NCBI RefSeq assembly: GCF_004118635.1 | Contig: NZ_SDGU01000052.1 | Location: 1 to 64,000 of the forward strand | Reading direction: 5' to 3' | DNA: 64,000 nucleotides | DNA from: Chlorobaculum sp. 24CR | Lineage (GTDB): Bacteria > Bacteroidota > Chlorobiia > Chlorobiales > Chlorobiaceae | Shown here: positions 55,263-63,735 of the stretch, in pieces | Layout: the number at the start of each line of letters is the position of its first letter | Position numbering within the stretch: the stretch's first letter is position 1 | The notes under the pieces: generated by a model | Database searches by the model: none | Seen by the model: the letters and a program-made list of their open reading frames with translations, nothing else | Told to the model about the DNA's origin: nothing | Translations under genes and position numbers: made by a program

Positions 55263-57625
55263 TGGAACTGGCTGCACAGAAACAACGGACGAGCGCGAAG
55301 GCTCCGGCCTCGCCGCTCCAGCGGGTCGTGGCCGTGGTCGGTAATCCCAACTGCGGCAAAACGACGCTCTTCAACGCGCTGACCGGGCTGAACCAGCGGG
55401 TCGGCAACTGGCCTGGCGTGACGGTCGATAAAAAGAGCGGACGCTTCCGCCACGACGGCGAGGAGTACGAGCTGGTCGATCTGCCCGGCATCTACTCGCT
55501 CTCGTCGCTCTCGCAGGACGAAGAGGTGGCGCGGAGCTACATCCTCTCCGGAGAGGCGGGGCTTGTCGTCAACATTGTCGATGCCTCGAATCCCGACCGC
55601 AATCTTTATCTCACCAGCCGCCTTCTGGAGATGGGCGTGCCGGTGGTGGTGGCGCTCAACATGGTCGATTCGGCGGAAGAGCGCGGCATTTCGGTCGATC
55701 CGGCGCGGCTCTCATCGCTGCTCGGTTGCCCCGTCATTCCGATGGTTGCGTCTCGCGGCGAAGGGATTGCGGAGCTGAAAGCGGCCATCGCGAAAGGGTT
55801 TACGACCGGCGGGGCTTCCGCGCCCGGCTCGAAGGTGCGCTTTCCGGCGGAGCTTGACGAGGCGATCCGGCGGGTTGCCGAATCGACCGCCAATCACGCT
55901 CGCGCTTTCGGCTACGATCCCGGCTGGTTCGCCATGAAGCTGCTCGAACACGACCACGAGCTGGAGGCGCGGCTCGACGGCGCGGCGCGTTCGTCGCTCG
56001 CCGAGGAGCGGGAGCGGACTGCCGATGCGCTTGGCGACGATCCCGACATCGTCATCGCCGATGCGCACTACCGGCTCGTCTCCGACCTTTCGGCGGCAGC
56101 CATCACCCGCAAGGAGAGCACCGAAAAGTCGCTCTCCGACAAGATCGACTCGCTGGTGCTGAACCGCTTTCTCGGCATTCCGCTCTTCCTTGGCGTGATG
56201 TACCTGATGTTCCTCTTTACGATCAATCTCGGCGGTGCGTTCATCGACTTTTTCGACATCGCCGCCGGTGCACTCTTCGTCGATGGATTCGGTCGCCTGC
56301 TCGGAGCAGTCGGTTCGCCGGAGTGGCTCACGGTGCTGCTCGCAAGCGGCGTGGGCGGGGCGTTGCAGACGATGGCTACCTTCATTCCGCCCATCGGCTT
56401 CATGTTCATCTTCCTGTCGATCCTCGAAGACTCCGGCTACATGGCCCGCGCAGCCTACGTGATGGATCGCGGGATGCGGGCCGTCGGCCTGCCCGGCAAG
56501 GCGTTCATTCCGCTACTGGTCGGCTTCGGCTGCAACGTTCCGGCCATCATGTCCGCCCGCACGATGAGCGACGAGCGCGACCGCATCATGACGGTGATGA
56601 TGACGCCGTTCATGTCGTGCGGCGCGAGGATGCCGGTCTATGCGCTCTTTGCTGCGGCCTTCTTCCCGACCGGCGGGCAGAACCTCGTCTTCCTGCTCTA
56701 CCTGATGGGCATCGCCGTGGCGATCATGACCGGTTTCATCCTGAAAAAGACGCTGCTCAAGGGCGAGCCGTCGCCCTTCATCATGGAGATGCCGCCCTAC
56801 CACCTACCGACCATTAAGGGCGTTTTTCTCAGGGTCGGCGACCGGCTCGGCTCGTTCCTCGTCAAGGCGGGCAAGGTGCTGGTGCCGGTGATTGTGGTGC
56901 TCGGCTTCATGAACTCCATCGGCACCGACGGCAGCTTCGGCAACGAGGAGAGCGAAAACTCCGTGCTTGCTGCCACCGGCAAGGCGCTCGTGCCGGTGTT
57001 CCAGCCCTTCGGCGTGCAGGAGGAGAACTGGCCCGCCGCCGTCGGTCTCTTCACTGGCGTCTTCGCCAAGGAGGCGGTGGTCGGCACGCTCGACAACCTC
57101 TACGCGGCGATGGACGCGAAAAGCGCGGATGACGGCGGGGACGAAGGCTTCAGCCTCGCGGCGAGCCTCGGCGAAGCGTTCGCCACGATTCCGGAGAATC
57201 TGGCGGGCATCGCCGGATCGCTGCTCGACCCGCTCGGCATCGATGTCGGCGATGTGAGCGACCAGGGCGCGGTGGCCGAGGAGCAAGGCATCGGCGCGTC
57301 GATCTTCGGCTCGATGGTGAACCTTTTCGACGGCACGGCGGGGGCGTTCGCCTATCTGGTGTTCATCCTGCTCTACTTCCCGTGCGTGGCAGCCATTGCG
57401 GCGGTCTATCGCGAAACCAACCTCGCCTGGACGCTCTTCGCCGGGGCGTGGACGACCGGTCTGGCGTATGTGTTCGCCGTGCTGAGTTACCAGATCGGCA
57501 CGTGGGGTGCGCATCCCGGCGCGTCCGCCGCGTGGGTGGCGGCAATGCTGCTGGTGCTCGCCGTCGCGGTGACGCTGATGCACTTGGCCGGGAACGGCGC
57601 GTTTGCGAAAAAAGGGAGGGCGTGA
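55262..57625 (+). CDS. feoB: Ferrous iron transporter FeoB
   Basis: A 787-residue membrane GTPase. The N-terminal G domain has GNPNCGKTTLFNALTG near residue 25, NWPGVTVDKKSG near 50, DLPGIYSL near 75 and NMVD near 130; a helical GDI domain follows; the C-terminal half has about ten membrane helices with the LVGFGCNVPAIMSAR Gate motif near 415 and the CGARMPVYA motif near 457. FeoB imports Fe2+ across the inner membrane. Confidence 0.96.
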   Translation: MELAAQKQRTSAKAPASPLQRVVAVVGNPNCGKTTLFNALTGLNQRVGNWPGVTVDKKSGRFRHDGEEYELVDLPGIYSLSSLSQDEEVARSYILSGEAGLVVNIVDASNPDRNLYLTSRLLEMGVPVVVALNMVDSAEERGISVDPARLSSLLGCPVIPMVASRGEGIAELKAAIAKGFTTGGASAPGSKVRFPAELDEAIRRVAESTANHARAFGYDPGWFAMKLLEHDHELEARLDGAARSSLAEERERTADALGDDPDIVIADAHYRLVSDLSAAAITRKESTEKSLSDKIDSLVLNRFLGIPLFLGVMYLMFLFTINLGGAFIDFFDIAAGALFVDGFGRLLGAVGSPEWLTVLLASGVGGALQTMATFIPPIGFMFIFLSILEDSGYMARAAYVMDRGMRAVGLPGKAFIPLLVGFGCNVPAIMSARTMSDERDRIMTVMMTPFMSCGARMPVYALFAAAFFPTGGQNLVFLLYLMGIAVAIMTGFILKKTLLKGEPSPFIMEMPPYHLPTIKGVFLRVGDRLGSFLVKAGKVLVPVIVVLGFMNSIGTDGSFGNEESENSVLAATGKALVPVFQPFGVQEENWPAAVGLFTGVFAKEAVVGTLDNLYAAMDAKSADDGGDEGFSLAASLGEAFATIPENLAGIAGSLLDPLGIDVGDVSDQGAVAEEQGIGASIFGSMVNLFDGTAGAFAYLVFILLYFPCVAAIAAVYRETNLAWTLFAGAWTTGLAYVFAVLSYQIGTWGAHPGASAAWVAAMLLVLAVAVTLMHLAGNGAFAKKGRA

Positions 57626-57659
57626 GGTTGATGACGTTGGCGGGAAGATGCAATATTCA

Positions 57660-57907
57660 GAAGGGTTTCAACCCTTCGGATATCCGGCTACTCCTACATT
57701 CATGTTGCCCCGGCTTTCAAGCCGGGGTGAAGTATGGATTTCAATCACTTGTTACTTTCGCGCCAAAAATCCGCCAATACCACAACAGGAAGATATTGGG
57801 CTAAAGCCCTTGTTTATTGTGGTTCTGTCGTACACCCCGTCCCGAAAGCTTTCGGGACGGGGCAATTGTTCAAGAGTTTTAATGTCCGAAGGGTTAAAAC
57901 CCTTCTG
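57660..57907. repeat. Composite REP-like palindrome D/E after feoB
   Basis: Two REP-like units (D near 57706, inverted; E near 57796) are bracketed by GAAGGGTTTCAACCCTTCGGA at 57660 and its reverse complement at about 57885-57905. The whole unit is thus a large inverted repeat of about 248 bp, MITE-like in form. No gene is inside. Confidence 0.82.
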
Positions 57908-57970
57908 AAGAGAAACGATTGAAAATCCCGGATGAATTTATTCTCCAACAACCATAAAACAATACAAATC

Positions 57971-58192
57971 ATGAGCTTAACAGATATTCGTGACTATCTC
58001 CGGCAGGAGCGGAGCGCTTCGCTCAAAGAGATTTCGAGCCATTTCAAGGCCGATTCGTCGCTGGTCGAGTCGATGCTCGATCAATGGATTCTCAAAGGGC
58101 GCGTCGTGGCGAAGCAGCACGATGCGTTCGGCGCGGCCTGTTGCGGCAAGTGCGGCGGGAAGGGCCATATCCGCTACGAGTGGGTCGAGTGA
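57971..58192 (+). CDS. FeoC-like Fe-S winged-helix protein
   Basis: A 73-residue FeoC-type protein: SLTDIRDYLRQERSASLKEIS, a winged-helix fold, followed by ACCGKCGGKGHIRYEW with a compact Cys group that can bind a cluster or iron. FeoC proteins control FeoB stability or feo expression. It lies after feoB beyond the composite repeat. The start at MSLTDI gives the family N-terminus. Confidence 0.8.
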   Translation: MSLTDIRDYLRQERSASLKEISSHFKADSSLVESMLDQWILKGRVVAKQHDAFGAACCGKCGGKGHIRYEWVE

Positions 58193-58332
58193 CTTTGCCA
58201 TTCGTGAGGCTCATTTTTTTTTGCTCGTTTTCTTATCTATACAAATTCTAAATAAAGCGAGGGGGTGATTGTTGCCTTCAGGGTCTCTTTTTCTTGTAAC
58301 TCCTTATTTCGTAAATACTAAACAATTTTTCC

Positions 58333-58944
58333 ATGCTCAGTAAAACCATTCTCGACAAGCTCAACCATCAGGTCAACCTCGAAGCGGCTTCGGCGCATCT
58401 CTATCTGCAAATGAGCGCGTGGCTCCTGACGCAGTCGCTCGACAGCTCGGCGGCTTTTTTCCGCGCCCACGCCGAGGAGGAGAAGGCGCACATGATGAAG
58501 CTCTTCGATTACATCAACGAAACCGGCTCGCTTGCGCGTATCGGAGCGGTCGCCACTCCAGCGCCGGAGTGGAAGTCGCACATCGAGCTGCTCGAAGTGG
58601 CGTACAATCACGAACTGGCGATCACCAAAAGCATCAACGATCTGGTCGATACAGCCTTGCGGGAGAAGGACTACTCCACCTTCCAGTTCCTTCAGTGGTA
58701 CGTGGCCGAGCAGCACGAGGAGGAGCACCTGTTCGGCTCGATGCTGCACAAGGCGCGAATCATCAACACCATCGACGGGCGCGCGCTGTTCCGCTTCGAC
58801 GAGGAGGTACGCAAGTCGGTGCTGCACCACGAGCATCACCAGCAGAAGCCGATGTTCCTGCAGGTGGGCCCCGCGCCAAAGCACCACGATGGCCACGATG
58901 ACCCCCATGCTCATCACCATTCGTCACGCTGTTCCGGGCATTGA
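58333..58944 (+). CDS. Ferritin with His-rich C-terminal tail
   Basis: A 203-residue FtnA-type ferritin: LDKLNHQVNLEAASAHLYLQ start with first ferroxidase Glu, EEEKAHMMKLFDYI near residue 48, and EQHEEEHLFGSML near 120. The last 25 or so residues (HHDGHDDPHAHHHSSRCSGH) are rich in His and Cys, unusual in ferritins, and may bind metal. It stores iron when supply is high. An AT-rich promoter with a CTAAATA half-site lies upstream. Confidence 0.93.
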   Translation: MLSKTILDKLNHQVNLEAASAHLYLQMSAWLLTQSLDSSAAFFRAHAEEEKAHMMKLFDYINETGSLARIGAVATPAPEWKSHIELLEVAYNHELAITKSINDLVDTALREKDYSTFQFLQWYVAEQHEEEHLFGSMLHKARIINTIDGRALFRFDEEVRKSVLHHEHHQQKPMFLQVGPAPKHHDGHDDPHAHHHSSRCSGH

Positions 58945-58960
58945 AGCGTCGGTCTGTCGC

Positions 58961-58996
58961 ACGCCCCCGGATCAAGAGTGAGCGGGGGCGTTTTCC
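58961..58996 (+). terminator. Intrinsic terminator after ferritin
   Basis: ACGCCCCC (58961-58968) pairs with GGGGGCGT (58984-58991), followed by TTTCC. Confidence 0.7.
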
Positions 58997-59050
58997 GGAT
59001 GACAGAGAGGGCGGGAGTATCGAAGACACATCAACAATCAGGAGAAGCAC

Positions 59051-59425
59051 ATGCAGGAACAGTCGAAAAAGAACAATGAACAAAAAGCGCCCGCCTGTAT
59101 TTCGACGATAGAGGTGAGCCGCTGCAAGTGCGGAGCTTTCCACCTGCGATACCGTTATGTCAACATCACCATTCGCCGGGAGACGCTCTACCTCATCATG
59201 GAGGAGTGCTTCCGGTATGAAGAGGAGAGCGCGAAGCGAGAGGAGCAGAGGCCGGAGCCGATGATCTTTTCGCTTGGCGTGGTGACGCTTGCGATTCTGC
59301 CGATTGATTTCGCCGCGTTCAGCAAGGCGGTCGGCGACGCGGTGAGCGAGGATCTCGGTATCGGCAGGCTTTTTGCCGAAGCCGAGGCGGGCGGCAATGG
59401 TCGCGCGGATGGAACCCAAAACTGA
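59051..59425 (+). CDS. Small protein in the iron cluster, unknown
   Basis: A 124-residue protein. A central segment SRCKCGAFHLRYRYVNITI (about residues 23-41, CxC plus His) is like small iron-regulated proteins seen near flavodoxins, but no family could be named. It lies 17 bp before the flavodoxin gene. Confidence 0.6.
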   Translation: MQEQSKKNNEQKAPACISTIEVSRCKCGAFHLRYRYVNITIRRETLYLIMEECFRYEEESAKREEQRPEPMIFSLGVVTLAILPIDFAAFSKAVGDAVSEDLGIGRLFAEAEAGGNGRADGTQN

Positions 59426-59441
59426 AAATCATCGATTCGCT

Positions 59442-59948
59442 ATGAAAAATACAGCCGTGGTCTGGGCGTCGCAGACCGGAAATACCAAAGAGGCCGCCGA
59501 GCTGATCGCCGCCGAAATCGGGCGCGCCGAGGTCGATCTGTTCGAGGTGAGCCGCGAAGAGCTGCTTCGTTTGACCGAATACGATATGCTGATCATCGGA
59601 ACATCCACCTGGGGTGCGGGCGAGTTGCCGCACGGGTGGCGGGAAGCTGTTTCCGCTCTTGACCAGCTCGATCTGACGGGCAAAACCGTCGCCCTTTTCG
59701 GGCTTGGCGACCAGCTCGTCTATGGCGACTGGTACGTCGATGCGATGGGGATTCTGCATGATCGCTTCGTTTCGCGTGGCGCGAAGGTGGTTGGCGCTTG
59801 GCCGAACGACACCTACGAGTTCACCTTCTCGAAAGCTTTGCGCGACGGGATGTTCGTCGGCCTCGCGCTCGATGCGGACAATCAGGAGCATCTCACCAGG
59901 GAGCGGATTCGGCGCTGGGTGTGCTCAATCAGACCGTATCTGTCATGA
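59442..59948 (+). CDS. Flavodoxin (long-chain)
   Basis: A 168-residue long-chain flavodoxin: VVWASQTGNTKEAAELIAA phosphate-binding loop near residue 6, IIGTSTWGAGELPHGW near 53, and LFGLGDQLVYGDWYVD near 88. It replaces ferredoxin in electron transfer under iron limitation. It overlaps the DtxR-family gene by 4 bp (ATGA), tying flavodoxin to iron control. Confidence 0.92.
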   Translation: MKNTAVVWASQTGNTKEAAELIAAEIGRAEVDLFEVSREELLRLTEYDMLIIGTSTWGAGELPHGWREAVSALDQLDLTGKTVALFGLGDQLVYGDWYVDAMGILHDRFVSRGAKVVGAWPNDTYEFTFSKALRDGMFVGLALDADNQEHLTRERIRRWVCSIRPYLS

Positions 59949-60733
59949 CGCGCAAAAGGAGCGGGATGACGGGGCGAAGTAGCGGGGCCGTCGGCGGGAA
60001 ACCGGAAAAGCTGAGCGAGTCGAGCGAGATGTACCTCCAGGTGATCTGGCGGCTGACCGAACGAGAGCGCGAGGTGTCGGTGAGCGACATCGCCAAAGCG
60101 ATGGGTCACTCGCTTTCGACCGTTTCCGAAAAGATCGTGCGGCTGACGGAGGGCGGATTGCTGCGTCACGAGTGGCGCGAAGGGGTGTCGATGACGCCGA
60201 AGGGGCGCCAAGCCGCCTGCCGCACCATCAGAAAGCGGCGGCTGCTCGAAACCTTTCTGTTCAAAATGGCCGGTTACGGCATTCACGAGCTGCACGAGGA
60301 GGCGTGTCGGCTGGAGCATGTCATTTCGGAGCGGCTCTCCGACGCGCTCGACCGGCTGCTCGGCTACCCGATGCACGATCCGCACGGCCATCCGATTCCG
60401 GCGCGGGACGGCTCGTTCAGGCCGGAGCTGCTTGAACCGCTCTCGGAGGTCGATGAGGGGCGGACGGTTCGCATCGCGCAGTTGCGGAGCGCTGATCCAG
60501 AAGTGCTCGAATACACCGCCCGGCTGGGCCTCTTGCCCGGCAGGAGTTGCACGGTCATGCAAAAGGCCCCTTTTCAGGGACCTTTGACCATCGCCGATGG
60601 TTCGGAGCGCATTGCCATTGCCTTCGAGATCGCCTCGATCATCGATGTTCAGGCCGAGCCAGGCGAGCGCTTCGACGAGGCTGGCGGCGCGAACGGTTCC
60701 GGGCCGCCAGCCCGGCAAAGCGCCGCTCAGTGA
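59945..60733 (+). CDS. DtxR-family metal-dependent repressor with C-terminal FeoA-like domain
   Basis: The 262-residue product has a winged-helix domain (ESSEMYLQVIWRLTERE; VSVSDIAKAMGHSLSTVSEKIVRL), the family's dimer and metal-binding helices (EEACRLEHVISERLSDAL near 135, with His residues in PMHDPHGHP), and a C-terminal SH3-like FeoA-type domain. Iron- or manganese-loaded DtxR proteins repress uptake genes. Its place among feo, ferritin and flavodoxin genes makes it the likely regulator of this block. Confidence 0.9.
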   Translation: MTRKRSGMTGRSSGAVGGKPEKLSESSEMYLQVIWRLTEREREVSVSDIAKAMGHSLSTVSEKIVRLTEGGLLRHEWREGVSMTPKGRQAACRTIRKRRLLETFLFKMAGYGIHELHEEACRLEHVISERLSDALDRLLGYPMHDPHGHPIPARDGSFRPELLEPLSEVDEGRTVRIAQLRSADPEVLEYTARLGLLPGRSCTVMQKAPFQGPLTIADGSERIAIAFEIASIIDVQAEPGERFDEAGGANGSGPPARQSAAQ

Positions 60734-60742
60734 GCGCGGCGT

Positions 60743-60931
60743 TCAGGCCTTGACGATGCACTCCGCCGGGCACACGGCGGCGCAGGCCGGTGAGTCGGCA
60801 TAGCCCTCGCACTCGGTGCAGGCCGAGGCGTCGATGACGTACATGTCGGTTCCCGCGCTGATGGCGTTGACCGGGCACTCGGGTTCGCAGGCGGCGCAGA
60901 AGGTGCACTCTTCGGTGATTTTCAGTGACAT
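60743..60931 (-). CDS. 2[4Fe-4S] ferredoxin
   Basis: A 62-residue bacterial ferredoxin with two CxxCxxCxxxCP-type motifs: ECTFCAACEPECP near residue 8 and ACTECEGYADSPACAAVCP near 38, the second with the long insertion found in ferredoxins of green sulfur bacteria. These small ferredoxins carry electrons for the photosystem and the reductive TCA cycle. The gene is convergent with the DtxR-family gene. Confidence 0.93.
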   Translation of the reverse strand: MSLKITEECTFCAACEPECPVNAISAGTDMYVIDASACTECEGYADSPACAAVCPAECIVKA

Positions 60932-61142
60932 GGCGGTAGTTGTTTTGGTTGTCGAAGCGACGGGCGGTTGTCAGAATCGATCCACCCATCGACAACAGAC
61001 AAGTAAACCGCCAGAGTGCTGTTCGTCAATCACGAAGAGGTGCAGAGAGGCGAGCCGAAGCCGCGAACAGACGAGAGGCGTGACTTTCCGGAGGCGAGCC
61101 GAAAGAGGCAGAGTTTTTAAACAATCCAAAAACACCACATCC

Positions 61143-61502
61143 ATGAAAGTGCTGATCCATCATATCTACGAATACCGCAAAGGATTGCGGAGTCTTGTCA
61201 TGCACACGCTTCCGGCCCGGTTCGGCGAGGAGGCGACCCGGAAGCTCCGGCATTACGGCATCGACTACCATATTCACGACCTCGGCAAGTCGCACATCAA
61301 CGTTTTCTTTGGAGCGCCGGAGTGCGTGGCGGTTATCCGGTCGATCTGCAATGGCAAAAAACTCAATGCCCTCACGCCGGAGGAGGATTTCGTGCTCGGC
61401 TCGATGCTCGGCTACGACATTCGCAAACAGTGCGAGCGCTACCTGAAAAAGAGCGCAGCATCCGTTGCCGTCGCCCGGCCGGTGATCCACAAATGCGCCT
61501 GA
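61143..61502 (+). CDS. DUF2023 family protein
   Basis: A 119-residue DUF2023 protein: MKVLIHHIYEYRKGLRSLVMHTL start, NVFFGAPECVAVI near residue 57, and EEDFVLGSMLGYDIRKQCERY near 85. The family is often linked with flavodoxins but its function is unknown. The ATG at 61143 gives the family start. Confidence 0.85.
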   Translation: MKVLIHHIYEYRKGLRSLVMHTLPARFGEEATRKLRHYGIDYHIHDLGKSHINVFFGAPECVAVIRSICNGKKLNALTPEEDFVLGSMLGYDIRKQCERYLKKSAASVAVARPVIHKCA

Positions 61503-61611
61503 ACGGTCGGTCGCAGGGGCAGCTTGTCGCTCGCAAGTGATCGGTCCGGATAGCGGCACGCATCCGGTCGTACTTCTTCGGCAGCAATAACTTGCGCCGA
61601 GATGCCGAAAA

Positions 61612-61700
61612 CGGGTCTGTCATTCTGAGTGGAGTGAAGCGCAATGAAGAATCTATCGCATGACAAAACAATGAGTTCTGGACTTTTCATTTGGCTCGGA
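61612..61700. repeat. GTCATTCTGAGTGGAGTGAAG-type repeat region
   Basis: TCATTCTGAGTGGAGTGAAG followed by GAAGAATCT, and a TCGGAATGACAAGC near 61690, recall the TTCAGAATGACAG arm near 1650. A non-coding repeat related to those seen in many bacterial genomes. Confidence 0.5.
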
Positions 61701-61770
61701 ATGACAAGCAAAAAGGAACTCGTGGTTTAAATTCCTCGATACGATGTCCAGATCGGGGCAAAAACAAAAC

Positions 61771-61811
61771 AGCCCCGGAACCGATGATTTCACAGTTCCG
61801 GGGCTGCTTTT
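61771..61811. terminator. Bidirectional intrinsic terminator
   Basis: AGCCCCGGAAC (61771-61781) pairs with GTTCCGGGGCT (61795-61805); T-runs stand on both sides, so it can end both the DUF2023 (+) and peroxiredoxin (-) transcripts. Confidence 0.88.
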
Positions 61812-61830
61812 TACGTCCGGTTTCAGCGGC

Positions 61831-62505
61831 TCACTTGTCGAGCGGCTTGTGGCAGAACCACCAGTCGTAGCAATCTTTCTGCCCCTTGCGCCGGTTTGCC
61901 TCTTCGACATTGTTGGCCGGCGGAATGATTACCCGGTCGTTGAGCAGGGCGTTGTTCGGCCAGTCGGCAGGAATGGCGACTTTGTCCCTGTCGGCAATCT
62001 GCAAGGCCTTGACGGCGCGAACGATTTCATCGATGTTGCGCCCGATCTCCTGCGGGTAGTAGAGCACGAGGCGCACCTTGCCGTTCGGGTCGCCAACGAA
62101 GACGGCGCGCACGGTGTTCGTGCCCTTGCCGGGATGCAACATGCCGAGCTGATTGGCGATGCGGTCGTTGGCCGCCACGATGGGGAAGGTGATCTCGACA
62201 TCGAGATTCTCCTTGATCCACTCGACCCACTTGATGTGCGAAAAGACCTGATCGACGCTCATGCCGATGAGCTTGCAGCCGAGTTTTTCGAACTCTTCGG
62301 CCCGTTGCTGGAAGGCGACGAACTCGGTGGTGCAGACCGGCGTGTAGTCCGCCGGATGGCTGAAGAGGACGAACCATGAACCCTTCAAATCTCCCGGAAT
62401 GTTCATCGGGCCGTGGGTTGTCTGAACCTTGAGTTCAGGGAATTCGTCTCCAAGCAGTGGCATGGAGATTTCAAAATACGCTTCGTCGTCAAAGTGCTGT
62501 GACAT
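61831..62505 (-). CDS. 1-Cys peroxiredoxin (Prx6/AhpC type)
   Basis: A 224-residue peroxiredoxin: [21 protein letters not shown] near residue 47 with the peroxidatic Cys, and the C-terminal long form [19 protein letters not shown] with CYDWWFCHK at the end. It removes peroxides. The ATG at 62505 gives the usual N-terminus. Terminators stand downstream. Confidence 0.94.
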   Translation of the reverse strand: MSQHFDDEAYFEISMPLLGDEFPELKVQTTHGPMNIPGDLKGSWFVLFSHPADYTPVCTTEFVAFQQRAEEFEKLGCKLIGMSVDQVFSHIKWVEWIKENLDVEITFPIVAANDRIANQLGMLHPGKGTNTVRAVFVGDPNGKVRLVLYYPQEIGRNIDEIVRAVKALQIADRDKVAIPADWPNNALLNDRVIIPPANNVEEANRRKGQKDCYDWWFCHKPLDK

Positions 62506-62753
62506 GATTTCGTGCTCCTTGTGGTCTTGTTCTGTTGCGTTTGACTTTGCTTTTTGGAATAGTACCTCATAAAGCCTGAAACGGCCTTGATGGTTCCTGA
62601 AAAGGAGCGATTCCCGCTTGCCTGACTGGTCAGGCCAGAGTGGTTTTTTTGCTGATCCGGGAAGGCGGCTGATCGTGGAAAAGTGCGTTGCCGTCGATGT
62701 TTCTGTTTTTTTTTTGAGGATTCGCTGTATCTTGCGATACATAACGAAAACAT

Positions 62754-63164
62754 ATGACCATGAAACCTTCATTTTTTCTTTTCGTCACCTGCGCAACCTT
62801 GTCGCTCTCGGCGGCGCATTCCGCCGATGTTTCCGCGCAGTCAACCGGCAAGGAGCTGTACGAGCGCCATTGCAGCGCGTGCCACTCCATGCTGCCGCCG
62901 CCGAAATCCGCGCCGCCGATTGCCGGGCTTTCGCATTTCTACCATCAGGCGTTCGCGGAGCGCGAAGAGGGCGTTCGACACATCATGGAGTTCGTCGCAA
63001 AACCGGAGGCATCCAAATCGAAGCTGAGGCCGCCCGCCATTACGCGCTTCGGCCTGATGCCCGCCGTCGAACTCGACGAGCGGGATTTGCGCACGGTTTC
63101 GGAGTGGTTGTGGGATCAGCACGATCCGAAGTTCCAGCCGCCGGAGTGCCCCGCGAAATATTAA
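62754..63164 (+). CDS. Periplasmic c-type cytochrome (single heme)
   Basis: A 136-residue protein with a signal peptide to about residue 23 (SAAHSAD) and one heme motif CSACH near 39, a C-terminal Met candidate in [10 protein letters not shown] near 100. Its electron partners are unknown. Its promoter region carries ATAACGAAA at 62741, as before the tetrapyrrole methylase and TonB receptor genes. Confidence 0.85.
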   Translation: MTMKPSFFLFVTCATLSLSAAHSADVSAQSTGKELYERHCSACHSMLPPPKSAPPIAGLSHFYHQAFAEREEGVRHIMEFVAKPEASKSKLRPPAITRFGLMPAVELDERDLRTVSEWLWDQHDPKFQPPECPAKY

Positions 63165-63186
63165 TCCGGCCATTAAAATTATCAAA

Positions 63187-63252
63187 CAATTGCCCCGGAC
63201 TTCAGTCCGGGGTTTATGGATAACACAAAATAAATCAGGGCTTTAGCCCAAT
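63187..63252 (-). repeat. REP-like two-hairpin element F, inverted
   Basis: CAATTGCCCCGGACTTCAGT-type hairpin and GGGCTTTAGCCC downstream: the same element as A in reverse orientation, in the gap after the cytochrome gene. Confidence 0.85.
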
Positions 63253-63735
63253 TTCTTCTTTTGGGGATGATTGCGATTTATTGTTGCCGAAGTAATAACC
63301 CGCTTTTTCGACCTCCACCCGAGCCTGCGGCTCATCGACAGCGCTGAATTTTTTGTTGGTTCAGCGCTGTTTTTCTGTATCAGTTCAGATGATTCTGGTT
63401 GTTTGGTCGCGTATTTTGCGCTAATTTTTCAAGTATTTGATTTTGCGGTTAACGGCTGATGAATCTGCGGTGAGCTGTGCTCGTTGAAGTCCATCGGGCT
63501 TGGAGTTTGGGTGGGTAAGCAGTTTCGTCGTTGGGCTGTGAGCTGTGTTCTTATGGCGATCCGCATAAGAAGCAAAAATAAAACGCAATGCAAGGCTTAA
63601 GTGATTAAATATTTTGAGATTAACAGTTTTTTTATTGCTGTTTCGATTGCGTCTTATATGAGCTGTAATTCAAAAATCCGTAGTTTAGGCGGATCAGTAT
63701 AAACAATGTTAGGCGGCGCAAACGCGAGCATCCCG
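63253..63735. other. Lower-GC intergenic stretch with terminator and attC-like core
   Basis: No supported gene. A terminator-like hairpin lies at 63338-63375. The sequence is AT-richer than the rest of the window. GTTAGGC at 63708-63714 fits the inverse core of an attC site, but no convincing partner core (RYYYAAC) was found, so an integron cassette is only a possibility. Confidence 0.45.
63338..63375 (+). terminator. Intrinsic terminator in the right-edge gap
   Basis: ACAGCGCTGAA (63338-63348) pairs with TTCAGCGCTGT (63360-63370), followed by TTTTC. Confidence 0.75.

Noticed and set aside
63271-63459. A 62-codon frame on the plus strand near the right edge
   Set aside because: It crosses a clear terminator hairpin and has no family or ribosome-binding site.
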